Of a DNA stretch of 64,000 nt, positions 47,023 to 55,171 are shown in pieces. Below the pieces are notes generated by a model. That model did no database searches. It saw only the letters and a list, made by a program, of their open reading frames with translations, and was not told where the DNA came from. Numbering within the stretch: the stretch's first letter is position 1; the number at the start of each line of letters is the position of its first letter. Location of the stretch: assembly GCF_001440345.1 (NCBI RefSeq), contig NZ_LJYX01000002.1, forward strand, positions 62,001 to 126,000, read 5' to 3'. The translations under genes were made by a program, and so were the position numbers. The stretch is from Colwellia sp. TT2012. Its GTDB lineage: Bacteria > Pseudomonadota > Gammaproteobacteria > Enterobacterales > Alteromonadaceae.

Positions 47023-47756
47023 CTAAAACACCGTGGCATTATGGGCTACTATAGGGAAAAGCAAACTGCCAGTTTTCTCTCGCAACCACAGCAGAGCTAA
47101 GCCATAAACACTGGAAAAAACAATACTGATATAAAAAATATGCCAATGTGATTGTTGCCAAATTAGGCCATTTACTAGCGCAAAAAGCAGCACCAGCAAA
47201 ATGCCGGCAATATTAACTTGTGCACGATAAATAGGGTAACGTGCCGAAATAATTGCTTTCGACATTACATAGAGTAATACCCCACGATAAAGCATCTCTT
47301 TATCTAACCCTGACATTGTCGCTAAAAATAAAAGTTCTTCAGGATCGGTGGAACCATCATCACCACCAAATAAACTGGAAAAAACAAACCTAAACGCTAA
47401 CAGTAGCAACAGCATTTTTATTGCTGGAATAAGTGAGTTAGGTGCTTGTTTTAAGGTAAAGCCAGCATCGGCTAGGCTAAATTTTTCTGCCCTAACCATA
47501 GAAGAAGTAGAGCCAGAAAACTGCATGTAATTACGGAGAATTTATCAGCCCAAGGCCAAGCGAACTGGGCAAATAAATGTTCTAAAGGTAATAGAGTGTT
47601 CAGCATGCTAGGAGCTAAGACATAAGCAGAAAATAAGGCAATAGCGACTAAGGACCAATTAAGTTTAATCTTAATAAGTTTACGTTGTGATAAAGCTAAA
47701 CACAGCACGGCAATAATGGATATATAAGCAGTGAGTGGTATTAATAAATCAACCAT
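47023..47756 (-). pseudogene. CPBP-family intramembrane protease gene with one frameshift
   Basis: The first 90 residues (from ATG 47756) and the last 160 are in different frames and join at a run of five A (minus strand, 47486-47482) where six would restore frame, giving LLWLGQK followed by SLADAGFTLKQAP. The joined protein of about 240 residues has several membrane helices and the CPBP/Abi active-site helix DKEMLYRGVLL, with a late FPIVAHNATVF. Such proteases act in prenyl-protein-like processing or bacteriocin self-immunity. Broken gene or single-base sequence error. Confidence 0.7.
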
Positions 47757-47851
47757 ACAATATTGACTGCTCTGTTAAGTAGTTTATTTTCATTAACTTA
47801 AAGATAACATGAGTGAGGTAAAAAAAATCACCTAGGTAGCCGTGTTATTGG

Positions 47852-47891
47852 TTAAAAGAGCTAACGGCAAGTTTGCCTTTAGCTCTTTTAA
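47852..47891 (-). terminator. Hairpin after the small secreted protein gene
   Basis: TTAAAAGAGCTAA pairs with TTTAGCTCTTTTAA around a short GC-rich loop. It lies about 30 bases past the minus-strand stop at 47925. Confidence 0.6.
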
Positions 47892-47924
47892 TTTTGGGTC
47901 TAGCGCTAAGGGCTAGTTGCTTAC

Positions 47925-48227
47925 TTACTCTGCTTGATATTTAGGGTACAGTTTTAAATAATCACACCAAACACTAAAGTGAGAATGATTAAAGCGCACA
48001 TCAGTTGCGGTAAACCACCGAGAAGATTCTATTGCTTTTAGGCGAAACAATACTTTATGACCGTCGATGGCAATATGACAAATCAAATTTTCCATGGTGC
48101 CATTACTGACTTGTACTTCGGCAAAGCCTTTGACATTACGTTGATGTTTTACCATTATTTTAGGCATGGCTATGGCACTAGTAATGAATAATAACAAAGT
48201 GAAAAAAGTAAAAAGCTTAACGGCCAT
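47925..48227 (-). CDS. Small secreted protein of unknown function
   Basis: The 100 residues have a clear signal peptide (LFTFFTLLLFITSAIA, cut before MPK) and a mature part of about 80 residues with two cysteines (LICHIAID and SVWCDYLK) that could form a disulfide. The pattern of beta strands suggests a small compact periplasmic domain. I do not recognise the family. Divergent from the SapC gene. Confidence 0.6.
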   Translation of the reverse strand: MAVKLFTFFTLLLFITSAIAMPKIMVKHQRNVKGFAEVQVSNGTMENLICHIAIDGHKVLFRLKAIESSRWFTATDVRFNHSHFSVWCDYLKLYPKYQAE

Positions 48228-48395
48228 AATCCTATTTTTAAAAGTATTTATAAAATAATATTAAGTTTAGCATTGAAAGCTGAATTAAGTGTCTCCATAA
48301 CTTATAGCAACGCAGTAATTTCATTCTAGTTATAGCAATTCAATTACAATATTATAACAACATGCTCCATAGAAGCATTTATACGAGATAAAATC

Positions 48396-49175
48396 ATGGC
48401 TAATTTTGTAGCAATTAAAGCAGACAAACATCAAAATCTTAAAGTTTCAAAAAAACGAAACTTAGCACATGTTGCTAACCAGCATATCACTAGCATAACG
48501 GCAGCAGAATATGCACAAGCTTCTGCTAGCTTTCCAATAGTACTGGTTAAAAACCCCGATTCACCACGCTACCGTAGTGTTGTCATGTTAGGTTTAGAAG
48601 CAGGTGAAAATTTATATTATAATGATGACAAGTGGTCGGCTTTATCTGTTCCGCAAAGTATTGGCATGGCACCATTCTCTTTAGGTTTAGATCCAGACAA
48701 AGAAAAAACCTTAACGGCATGTGTTGATGTCGATAGTGAATTTGTTGGTGAAGATAAAGATTTAGCGTTATTCGAAACTGAGGGTAAAGAGTCAGAATTA
48801 TTAACGAATGTACAAAATTCACTTGGTCGCTTATATGAAAATGAAAAAATGACTGAGGACTTTATCAAAGAGTTAGAAGAAAATGATCTATTACAAGAGC
48901 TTGAATTAAAAGTTGACTTAAGTAGTGGTGAAAAGAAAAAGCTTACCGGTCTTTTTACTATTAATGAAGATAAAGTGAAATCATTAGCCGATGATAAAGT
49001 GTTAGATTTCCACAAACGTGGTTTATTTGTACCAATCTATGCCATGTTAGGTTCTTTAGGACAAATGAATCGTTTAGTGCAACTTCGCAATCTTACCGGT
49101 AAAAATCAAATTGCCGGTATCCAAATTGCGCCATTAGCTAAACAAGAAACGAAAGAAGAAGTTACTGAGAGTTAA
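48396..49175 (+). CDS. SapC-family protein
   Basis: The 259 residues match the SapC family (PF07277 type): the FPIVLVKNPDSPRYRSVVML segment, a YNDDKWSALSVPQSIGMAPF stretch and LTACVDVDSEFV near the middle. No signal peptide or membrane helix. In marine bacteria these genes often sit near TonB-dependent receptors, but their function is not settled. It has its own terminator and so appears to be a single gene. Confidence 0.85.
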   Translation: MANFVAIKADKHQNLKVSKKRNLAHVANQHITSITAAEYAQASASFPIVLVKNPDSPRYRSVVMLGLEAGENLYYNDDKWSALSVPQSIGMAPFSLGLDPDKEKTLTACVDVDSEFVGEDKDLALFETEGKESELLTNVQNSLGRLYENEKMTEDFIKELEENDLLQELELKVDLSSGEKKKLTGLFTINEDKVKSLADDKVLDFHKRGLFVPIYAMLGSLGQMNRLVQLRNLTGKNQIAGIQIAPLAKQETKEEVTES

Positions 49176-49216
49176 TCAACGGTCAAATAGTGACTTAAAT
49201 ATTTTTAAAAAATGAT

Positions 49217-49242
49217 AAAAGGGGCTTCGGCCTCTTTTTTGT
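49217..49242 (+). terminator. Terminator after the SapC gene
   Basis: AAAAGGGGC-TTCG-GCCTCTTTT forms a stem with a stable TTCG loop and a T run. A strong intrinsic terminator. Confidence 0.9.
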
Positions 49243-49336
49243 TTCTATTTGTTAAAAAAAGTTACTTTTCATATTCCGGTACTGGTGTACCTGTGGTAAT
49301 TTAGAGACAGTAGAGATTTATAATAATGAGAATGAT

Positions 49337-50905
49337 ATGGTCGATAAAAGTACACTTTCTAAGGATATAGAAGAGCAAATACAAAGCCTAGCAAGTGATG
49401 TTTACATTCAGGTTGAAAAGAAATTAACTAGCTTGATAACTGCTGCAGTGAATAAGGAAATTAGTAAAAGTACCGATCAACAGAGTAAAAACCTATCAGC
49501 ACAAGAGCAATCATTACAGCAAAATTTTTCTGAAAAACTAAAGCTGCAAGAGCAAGAACTTGCCCAAATTAAACAAGTATTAGCAGAAAAACAAGCGGAT
49601 GAAGAGACAACTAAACAGAATTTTCAAGTAGAGCTCACGCAAAATACTATTAATTTTAGCGAGACCATAGAGCGTCTAGAAAAAGAAGTCTCTAACTTAA
49701 AGCAGCACAGTACTCAGCAGCATGATGAAAAGCAAAGTAACGATGATAGGTTAGAAGAGAAACTACTCGAAGTTGAACAAGATTTAAATGATAAAACTCA
49801 AAAAATTGATGGCTTAAATGGCCGTATCATGGTGCTAACAGAGCAAGATCAAAGTTTAACTAAAAAATTGACCCAAGCAAAAGAGCAAGTGAATACGGTT
49901 GTAGTACAACAAGTTGCGGCACTTAATGACGCTAAAAAGCAAATAAACGCCGCTGCACAAAAGCAAATAGATGTCTTGGCTGAAAAGCTGCAACAAGCTC
50001 ATAGTGAAATTAGCCATGTTAAAGCGCAAGCACTGCAGAGTAATGATAAGGTTGTAGAGGGGTTACAGCAAAAAAATGCCCGGCTGACCGAGCAAGTTCG
50101 ACAAGAACAAAATGGCAAGGCCGAATTACAACAACAGTTATCAGTCCAGCAAAAATCTATTGATACCGAGCAAGATAAAAACAAGCAAGCCGAGCGAAAA
50201 ACATCCGATTATCAGGCGCAAGTGATTAAACTAGCAGAGCAAGCTGTGCAAAATAGCTCAGACCATCAGGGGCAAATAGCTAAGTTAGTAGAGCAAGCTG
50301 TGCAAAATAGCTCAGACCATCAGGGGCAAATAGCTAAGTTAGTAGAGCAAACTGAGCAAAATAGCTCAGACCATCAGGGGAAAATAGCTAAGTTAGTAGA
50401 GCAAACTGAGCAAAATAGCTCAGACCATCAAGCACAAATTACTAAGCTAAATGAACTCACCGCTAGTGGGAGACAAGCTCAGCTTGATGAAATAAAGCAA
50501 ATGAATGCAGCGGCTGTACAAGCAAAACAATTACAAGACATGGCGCAACAAAAAATTATTGAATTAGATAAAGCTAATGAGCTACTTAGTAAGCAAGTTA
50601 CCACAGAGCAAGATGATATAAAATTATATCAGCAGGAAGTTGTTGTGCTTAATGAACAAGTTAAGGTAGCGCAAGAGGGGCAAGAAAATATCTTAAAACG
50701 CTTTAATAGTAATCGTGATAAACAAGAATTAGAAAATAATAAAGTGAGAGAAACGATTAAGTTCTTACGTGATGAAAATCATGATCTGCTTGGCGCGAAC
50801 ACTGAGCAAGCCACTAAATTCACCGACGAACTCAATGTGGCCGAGTATAAATTGACTGAATATCGTTTGAAATTCGAGTATGCCCAGAAACAATTAACCA
50901 GCTAA
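49337..50905 (+). CDS. Long coiled-coil protein with internal tandem repeat
   Basis: The 522 residues are almost wholly Gln/Glu/Lys/Ala-rich heptad-like sequence, predicting one long coiled coil. No signal peptide, membrane helix or catalytic motif. Residues about 301-372 contain four copies of an 18-residue unit (core NSSDHQGQIAKLVEQ). The N-terminal 40 residues (DIEEQIQSLASDVYIQVEKK) and the C-terminal 60 (FLRDENHDLLGANTEQATKF) are less repetitive and may be binding ends. It resembles structural or scaffold proteins; function unknown. Confidence 0.65.
   Translation: MVDKSTLSKDIEEQIQSLASDVYIQVEKKLTSLITAAVNKEISKSTDQQSKNLSAQEQSLQQNFSEKLKLQEQELAQIKQVLAEKQADEETTKQNFQVELTQNTINFSETIERLEKEVSNLKQHSTQQHDEKQSNDDRLEEKLLEVEQDLNDKTQKIDGLNGRIMVLTEQDQSLTKKLTQAKEQVNTVVVQQVAALNDAKKQINAAAQKQIDVLAEKLQQAHSEISHVKAQALQSNDKVVEGLQQKNARLTEQVRQEQNGKAELQQQLSVQQKSIDTEQDKNKQAERKTSDYQAQVIKLAEQAVQNSSDHQGQIAKLVEQAVQNSSDHQGQIAKLVEQTEQNSSDHQGKIAKLVEQTEQNSSDHQAQITKLNELTASGRQAQLDEIKQMNAAAVQAKQLQDMAQQKIIELDKANELLSKQVTTEQDDIKLYQQEVVVLNEQVKVAQEGQENILKRFNSNRDKQELENNKVRETIKFLRDENHDLLGANTEQATKFTDELNVAEYKLTEYRLKFEYAQKQLTS
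50237..50452 (+). repeat. 54-bp tandem repeat inside the coiled-coil gene
   Basis: Copies begin at 50237, 50291, 50345 and 50399, each starting GAGCAA and containing AATAGCTCAGACCATCA. The first two are nearly identical; the last diverges in its second half. The period is a multiple of three (18 codons), so gain or loss of copies keeps the frame. Confidence 0.95.
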
Positions 50906-51011
50906 TTGTTCTGCGATAAATATAATTTTGCCGCTATAAAGCCAAGCTATTCGCATTTTGAATAGGCTTGGGTATAATCCAGTTAATTATCGCAACTGAG
51001 TATAAGTATAA

Positions 51012-51677
51012 GTGGCTATTTACCTTCCCTTTGTCAAATTAAGTCAATGGCAGCAAATTGCTTTTTCCGCGGCGCTACTTGAGCGTATGTTACCTAACTA
51101 TCAAATGTTTAGTGAGGCCGTTGATTTTGGTGATGCTAAAATACTGCGCAATCAACTCGATATTATTTGGCAATGGCTTGCCAATCGTAATACGGTGAAA
51201 ATTAATATTGATGCCCAACTACTCAAGTTGGAGGCTGAAATACCGGATCCCGAAGCATTTGATTCTTTTGGTGTCTTCCCCGCACTGGATGCTTGTATGG
51301 CGTTAACCGCGTTATGGCAATTAATGCAAAGTAAGCCACTGAAAAGATCGACAGTGTCAGAAGTGGATCTAGAGGATATCAAAAGTATTAGTCGCTTATC
51401 CCATAATAGTGTTAGTTATTATGTTGAGTTGCTTTTACTTGAAGAAGCTGAGGAAGTGGCAGAGACTAATGAAGTCGCTCAGCAACCTATTACCGAAGCG
51501 CTTGAGATCACGGATGAACAAATGAATGCCCATCCATTAATGCAATGGGAAAAAGATAGCCAAAATGAGCTGTTCGACTTTCTAAAATTTGCGGCTGAAG
51601 ATAAGCGTAGCTGTCAATTAGCTAAGCAGATGAGCCTATCTGAAGGTTTATCGAATTTGGGTATAGAGATCTCTTAG
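51012..51677 (+). CDS. DUF416 family protein (YjaG-like)
   Basis: The 221 residues match the YjaG/DUF416 family: LSQWQQIAFSAALLERMLPNY at the start, a central PDPEAFDSFGVFPALDACMAL, and VSYYVELLLLEE. A helical, acidic cytoplasmic protein of unknown function, conserved in gammaproteobacteria. An insertion of about 30 residues near the C-terminal third makes it slightly longer than E. coli YjaG (about 196). The start is GTG. Confidence 0.88.
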   Translation: MAIYLPFVKLSQWQQIAFSAALLERMLPNYQMFSEAVDFGDAKILRNQLDIIWQWLANRNTVKINIDAQLLKLEAEIPDPEAFDSFGVFPALDACMALTALWQLMQSKPLKRSTVSEVDLEDIKSISRLSHNSVSYYVELLLLEEAEEVAETNEVAQQPITEALEITDEQMNAHPLMQWEKDSQNELFDFLKFAAEDKRSCQLAKQMSLSEGLSNLGIEIS

Positions 51678-51754
51678 TTTAATAGTGGCTAAGGAAAAGC
51701 AAAGCTTAACCTAGCGCTTAAATAAAAATAATAATGTTAATAATAGGAAGAAAA

Positions 51755-53362
51755 ATGAAGTTACTCAGTAACACATTGTTTTCAATCACCTTGATTTTCA
51801 CCTTAAGCTTATTAGTGGCTACTCCGCTGCAAGCAAGTAGTATGGTAGAGAAAAACACTAAGATTGAACAAGCCATTAGCCAAGCCATGAATACCTTTCA
51901 AGTGCCAGGTGTAGCGGTCGCTATTATCAAAGATAACCAGGTGGTGATGAGCAAAGGTTTTGGTGTTATTGAGCAGGGTCAATCAACTAAAGTGACTGCG
52001 GAGACCTTATTTGGTATTGCTTCAAATACTAAAGCGATGACAGTCGCATTATTGGCGAGCTTAATTGATGAAGGTAAGTTGACTTGGCAAACTAAAGTCA
52101 TTGACGTTATTCCTGAATTTCAAATGCCTGATGCCTATGTCACTCGTGCATTCACTATGGTTGACTTGTTAGCCCACAATTCAGGTTTAGGCCTAGGTGC
52201 TGGTGATCTGATGATTTGGCCAAACACTAGCTTAAGCAATGCCGATATCCTCAACGGTTTAAAATATTTACCGGAAGTGTCTAGCTTTCGTAGTGAATTT
52301 GCTTACGATAACTTGATGTACATTATTGCCGGGGAAGTGATTGCTCGTATCACCGGACAATCGTGGCAAGAGGTCATCCAACAGCGTATTTTTACGCCAC
52401 TTGGCATGAACAATACCCGAGCAACCTTCTCACAAATTGAAAAAACAAATAAAAATGTCGCCAGAGCGCATGTGCCACTTAACGGAAAATTACATGTGGT
52501 TGACGGTGATTTCTTAGAAAAATTCTCCTCCGCGGGCTCTGTTGCTTCAAGTGTAAATGATATGAGTTTGTGGCTGTTGGCTCAGCTTAATCAAGGCCAG
52601 TATGGCGACATAGCCGAGGCTGGTATTATTGATGGCAAGGCAGCTCGATTATTTTCAGCCAAACAAAGTCGTGCCATGTGGCAGCCGCGCACCTTATTAT
52701 CGGTTACTGATAAAGCGACTCAACAAGATAAAACCCATTTTTCTGCCTATGGTTTAGGCTGGTTTATGAAAGACTACCATGGGGTGAAATTAATTCATCA
52801 CAGTGGTGGTATCTTAGGCATGGTGTCAAAAGTGGTATTAGTGCCAGAAGAAAATTTGGCTATGGTGATCCTGACCAACCAGCAATCGGGTTATGCTTTT
52901 AACGCTATCTACCACGAGATCTTAAATGAGTACCTTGAGTTAGAAGAAAAAGATTGGATCGCTTACTATCACGCGAAACAGCAAAAAAACAGAGCAAAAG
53001 AGAAAAAGCGCTTAGCTAAAATGGCGGATTCAGTCAATAAAAACTCAGTACATTCGTTGGCACTACGTGATTATGCACAAAGCTATGTTGATAATTGGTA
53101 TGGAGAAATTCATATTAGTTTTAAAAATAATAAGCTGCATATGCAATTTTCTAATACCGCAGCGTTACAAGGTACACTAGAGCACTACCAGCATAATACC
53201 TTTATTGTCCGTTGGCATGATAGAACCCTTGAGGCTGATGCCTTTGTGAATTTCAATTTAAATGAAGAGGGTGGTATTAACTACGTCACCATGAAGGCGG
53301 TATCGTTGGCGACCGATTTTAGCTTTGATTTTCATGACTTGAAATTAGTACCTAAAAAATAA
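51755..53362 (+). CDS. Serine hydrolase of the class-C beta-lactamase/DD-peptidase family
   Basis: About 535 residues from ATG 51755, chosen because AGGAAG precedes it (the frame is open to 51734). A signal peptide (ITLIFTLSLLVATPLQA) sends it to the periplasm. Active-site motifs: SxxK in FGIASNTKAMT, YxN in AYDNLMY, and HSG in IHHSGGILG. A C-terminal domain of about 110 residues resembles DUF3471. Relatives are esterases, D-amino-acid-containing peptide hydrolases or penicillin-binding proteins; beta-lactamase activity should not be assumed. Confidence 0.9.
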   Translation: MKLLSNTLFSITLIFTLSLLVATPLQASSMVEKNTKIEQAISQAMNTFQVPGVAVAIIKDNQVVMSKGFGVIEQGQSTKVTAETLFGIASNTKAMTVALLASLIDEGKLTWQTKVIDVIPEFQMPDAYVTRAFTMVDLLAHNSGLGLGAGDLMIWPNTSLSNADILNGLKYLPEVSSFRSEFAYDNLMYIIAGEVIARITGQSWQEVIQQRIFTPLGMNNTRATFSQIEKTNKNVARAHVPLNGKLHVVDGDFLEKFSSAGSVASSVNDMSLWLLAQLNQGQYGDIAEAGIIDGKAARLFSAKQSRAMWQPRTLLSVTDKATQQDKTHFSAYGLGWFMKDYHGVKLIHHSGGILGMVSKVVLVPEENLAMVILTNQQSGYAFNAIYHEILNEYLELEEKDWIAYYHAKQQKNRAKEKKRLAKMADSVNKNSVHSLALRDYAQSYVDNWYGEIHISFKNNKLHMQFSNTAALQGTLEHYQHNTFIVRWHDRTLEADAFVNFNLNEEGGINYVTMKAVSLATDFSFDFHDLKLVPKK

Positions 53363-53429
53363 CTCACTAAGCTGAACTCTGGATAATGGCTGATTGCTCG
53401 CTAAGTGCAGTTTAACGAGTTTACTAATG

Positions 53430-53463
53430 AAAAAGGAGTGCTAATCTGGCACTCCTTTTTTGT
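53430..53463. terminator. Bidirectional terminator
   Basis: AAAAAGGAGTGC and GGCACTCCTTTTTT form a stem with A and T runs on both sides, between the converging hydrolase and ogt genes. Confidence 0.9.
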
Positions 53464-53499
53464 TTTTAGCCAATAAGCTAATCCAATTCAGCGTGGATA

Positions 53500-54063
53500 T
53501 TAGCGGAGAAATTGTGTTTTTGCTTGTCGTTTATGAATCACATTATTGATATCTAGCTGGGTGTATTCATCAGAGGCTTTAACGCTGACCCCTTCATGCT
53601 TTAATAACCAGAGTTTACGTTCAATACCTCCGGCATAACCCGTTAAAGCGCCATCAGCACCAATAACGCGATGACAAGGTACTATTAAAGTAATAGGATT
53701 TCTGCCATTAGCGCCACCAACCGCCTGGGCAGCTTTTGGCTTATTGAGCATCTTGGCTATGTCGCCATAGGATTTTACTTGCCCAAAAGGAATTTCTGTT
53801 AGACAACGCCATACTGATTGTTGAAATGATGTTCCTAGTGGATCCAGCGGCAGGGTAAATACTTGGCGCTCACTGGCAAAGTATTCTGTTAATTGCTGTT
53901 TGCACAGTGCCGTGATGTCATTAGTTTTGCCTTGCGCTTGTTCACCACCACAAACTTTATCACCACAAAAAATAGCTTGGCAAATGCCTTGCTCGGAGGC
54001 CATAAATTCAAATAAACCTAATGGCGTGTCGAGATAGTCGGTATACATACTTGTTGTTGCCAA
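53500..54063 (-). CDS. ogt: Methylated-DNA--[protein]-cysteine S-methyltransferase
   Basis: A suicide DNA-repair protein that moves the methyl group from O6-methylguanine to its own cysteine. The 187 residues carry the catalytic IVPCHRV (C130), the helix-turn-helix region IPFGQVKSYGDIAKML, the GGANGRNP arginine finger and the YAGGIERKLWLL end. No Ada-type regulatory domain. The start is TTG, supported by GGAGG six bases upstream; an ATG lies five codons in. Confidence 0.93.
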   Translation of the reverse strand: MATTSMYTDYLDTPLGLFEFMASEQGICQAIFCGDKVCGGEQAQGKTNDITALCKQQLTEYFASERQVFTLPLDPLGTSFQQSVWRCLTEIPFGQVKSYGDIAKMLNKPKAAQAVGGANGRNPITLIVPCHRVIGADGALTGYAGGIERKLWLLKHEGVSVKASDEYTQLDINNVIHKRQAKTQFLR

Positions 54064-54132
54064 AAGTTGCCTCCAGTGCTTTAATTTATTGTTTCAAGTT
54101 ATGACTTCAAAATATTGTTACCAATAGCGAAA

Positions 54133-54756
54133 TTAGGCTTTATATTGATAGAGCTGATAGACAACCTGACCGGCGATTTTTTCTTTTAATAATTGCCAGT
54201 TTTCTGGCATAAGCTGTTTGCTTTCAACTTCCATTTCGACATAAATGAGTGCTTGCTCAGCTAAACCATATTGATTTAATAATGCTGCCGCTTGCTCTAC
54301 TAGCTGTTTTCTAAAAGGAGGGTCGAGAAAAACTAGATCAAAGGGCTTGTGGCTACTTGCCGTTTTCCCCAACTTAAGAAAAGCAAGTGCATCACGGTTA
54401 ATCACCATGACATTGTCAGCTTTAAGTAGCTCTTTATTGGCTTGTAGTTGTTTAGCCGCGGCTTTATTTAATTCCACTAAGGTAACTTGAGCAGCGCCAC
54501 GTGATAATGCTTCAAAACCTAAGCCACCAGAGCCAGCAAAGCAATCTAAGCAATTAGCTTGATTAATGTAAGGCATTAGCCAGTTAAAGACGGTTTCTTT
54601 TACTCTATCGGTGGTTGGCCTTAGACCATCAGCCATTAATACCGGTAATTTCCTGCCTCTATATTTTCCGGCAATAATGCGGATCTTACCGGTAGATTTT
54701 TCCTGAGTCATCCCCGCAGGAGCTTTTCTATTAAGTTGTTTTTTTGCTTGTTTCAT
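54133..54756 (-). CDS. rsmD: 16S rRNA m2G966 methyltransferase
   Basis: An SAM-dependent methyltransferase acting on G966 of 16S rRNA. The 207 residues show IRIIAGKYRGRKLPV, GLRPTTDRVKETVFNWL, the SAM loop LDCFAGSGGLGFEALSRGA and the catalytic DLVFLDPPF. It faces away from ftsY, the standard rsmD/ftsY arrangement; the gap is enlarged here by a repeat element. Confidence 0.96.
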   Translation of the reverse strand: MKQAKKQLNRKAPAGMTQEKSTGKIRIIAGKYRGRKLPVLMADGLRPTTDRVKETVFNWLMPYINQANCLDCFAGSGGLGFEALSRGAAQVTLVELNKAAAKQLQANKELLKADNVMVINRDALAFLKLGKTASSHKPFDLVFLDPPFRKQLVEQAAALLNQYGLAEQALIYVEMEVESKQLMPENWQLLKEKIAGQVVYQLYQYKA

Positions 54757-54818
54757 ATCACTGACAATTTTGCTATTAAGTGCTAATATAGCGCCAATTT
54801 TATCCTTGTTTGGCCTTT

Positions 54819-54850
54819 ATACCAAGTAGATTAATTAATCCAATTGGTAT
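54819..54850. repeat. Palindromic repeat (paired element ends)
   Basis: ATACCAAGTAGATTAAT runs into TAATCCAATTGGTAT, an imperfect palindrome. Both arms resemble the ends of the 276-bp element that starts 25 bases further on and the copy at 25625. Confidence 0.65.
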
Positions 54851-54874
54851 TATCGCAAACAAATCCATACTGTA

Positions 54875-55150
54875 ATACCAATCGGACTAATGAACTGATC
54901 ACTTAGCGAGAATTAAAAGGCTTAGAGGCAAGGCATTGATTGATGAGAATGGTTATTCCCTTGTCAAAATCAATAACGCCGCATGTAAGCCTTTACTTTT
55001 TATTAGGTACTCGCCCTTCGGGAACTCGTTAGCAAACTGATAACGTCACAAAATGAATGAAATATAGAATAACTATGTTTAACTCATTTTGTTTGTTCTA
55101 AGCTCACTAACGTAGTTCTAAGTTGGTCAGTTAATTAATCCGTTTGGTAT
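54875..55150. mobile_element. 276-bp miniature inverted-repeat element (MITE-like)
   Basis: ATACCAATCGGACTAATGAA (left end) and the reverse complement of the right end, ATACCAAACGGATTAATTAA, match at 16 of 20 positions, and the similarity continues to about 27 bases. The 220-base interior holds no gene. Its left 67 bases recur at 19235, and both ends recur as short palindromes at 25625 and 54819. This is what a non-autonomous transposable element looks like. The transposase source is not in the window. It fills the rsmD-ftsY gap, so ftsY probably reads from within or beyond it. Confidence 0.75.
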
Positions 55151-55171
55151 AATATATTTAGGTAGCTAAAA

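Noticed and set aside
47023-47756. Phage-defence (Abi) gene
   Set aside because: The CPBP family is also called Abi, but there is no defence context and the frame is broken.
50237-50452. CRISPR-like array
   Set aside because: The repeats are contiguous 54-bp units with no spacers and are in frame within a coding sequence.
51755-53362. Antibiotic-resistance beta-lactamase
   Set aside because: It has class-C-type active-site motifs, but the long C-terminal domain and sequence fit general serine hydrolases; resistance cannot be claimed.
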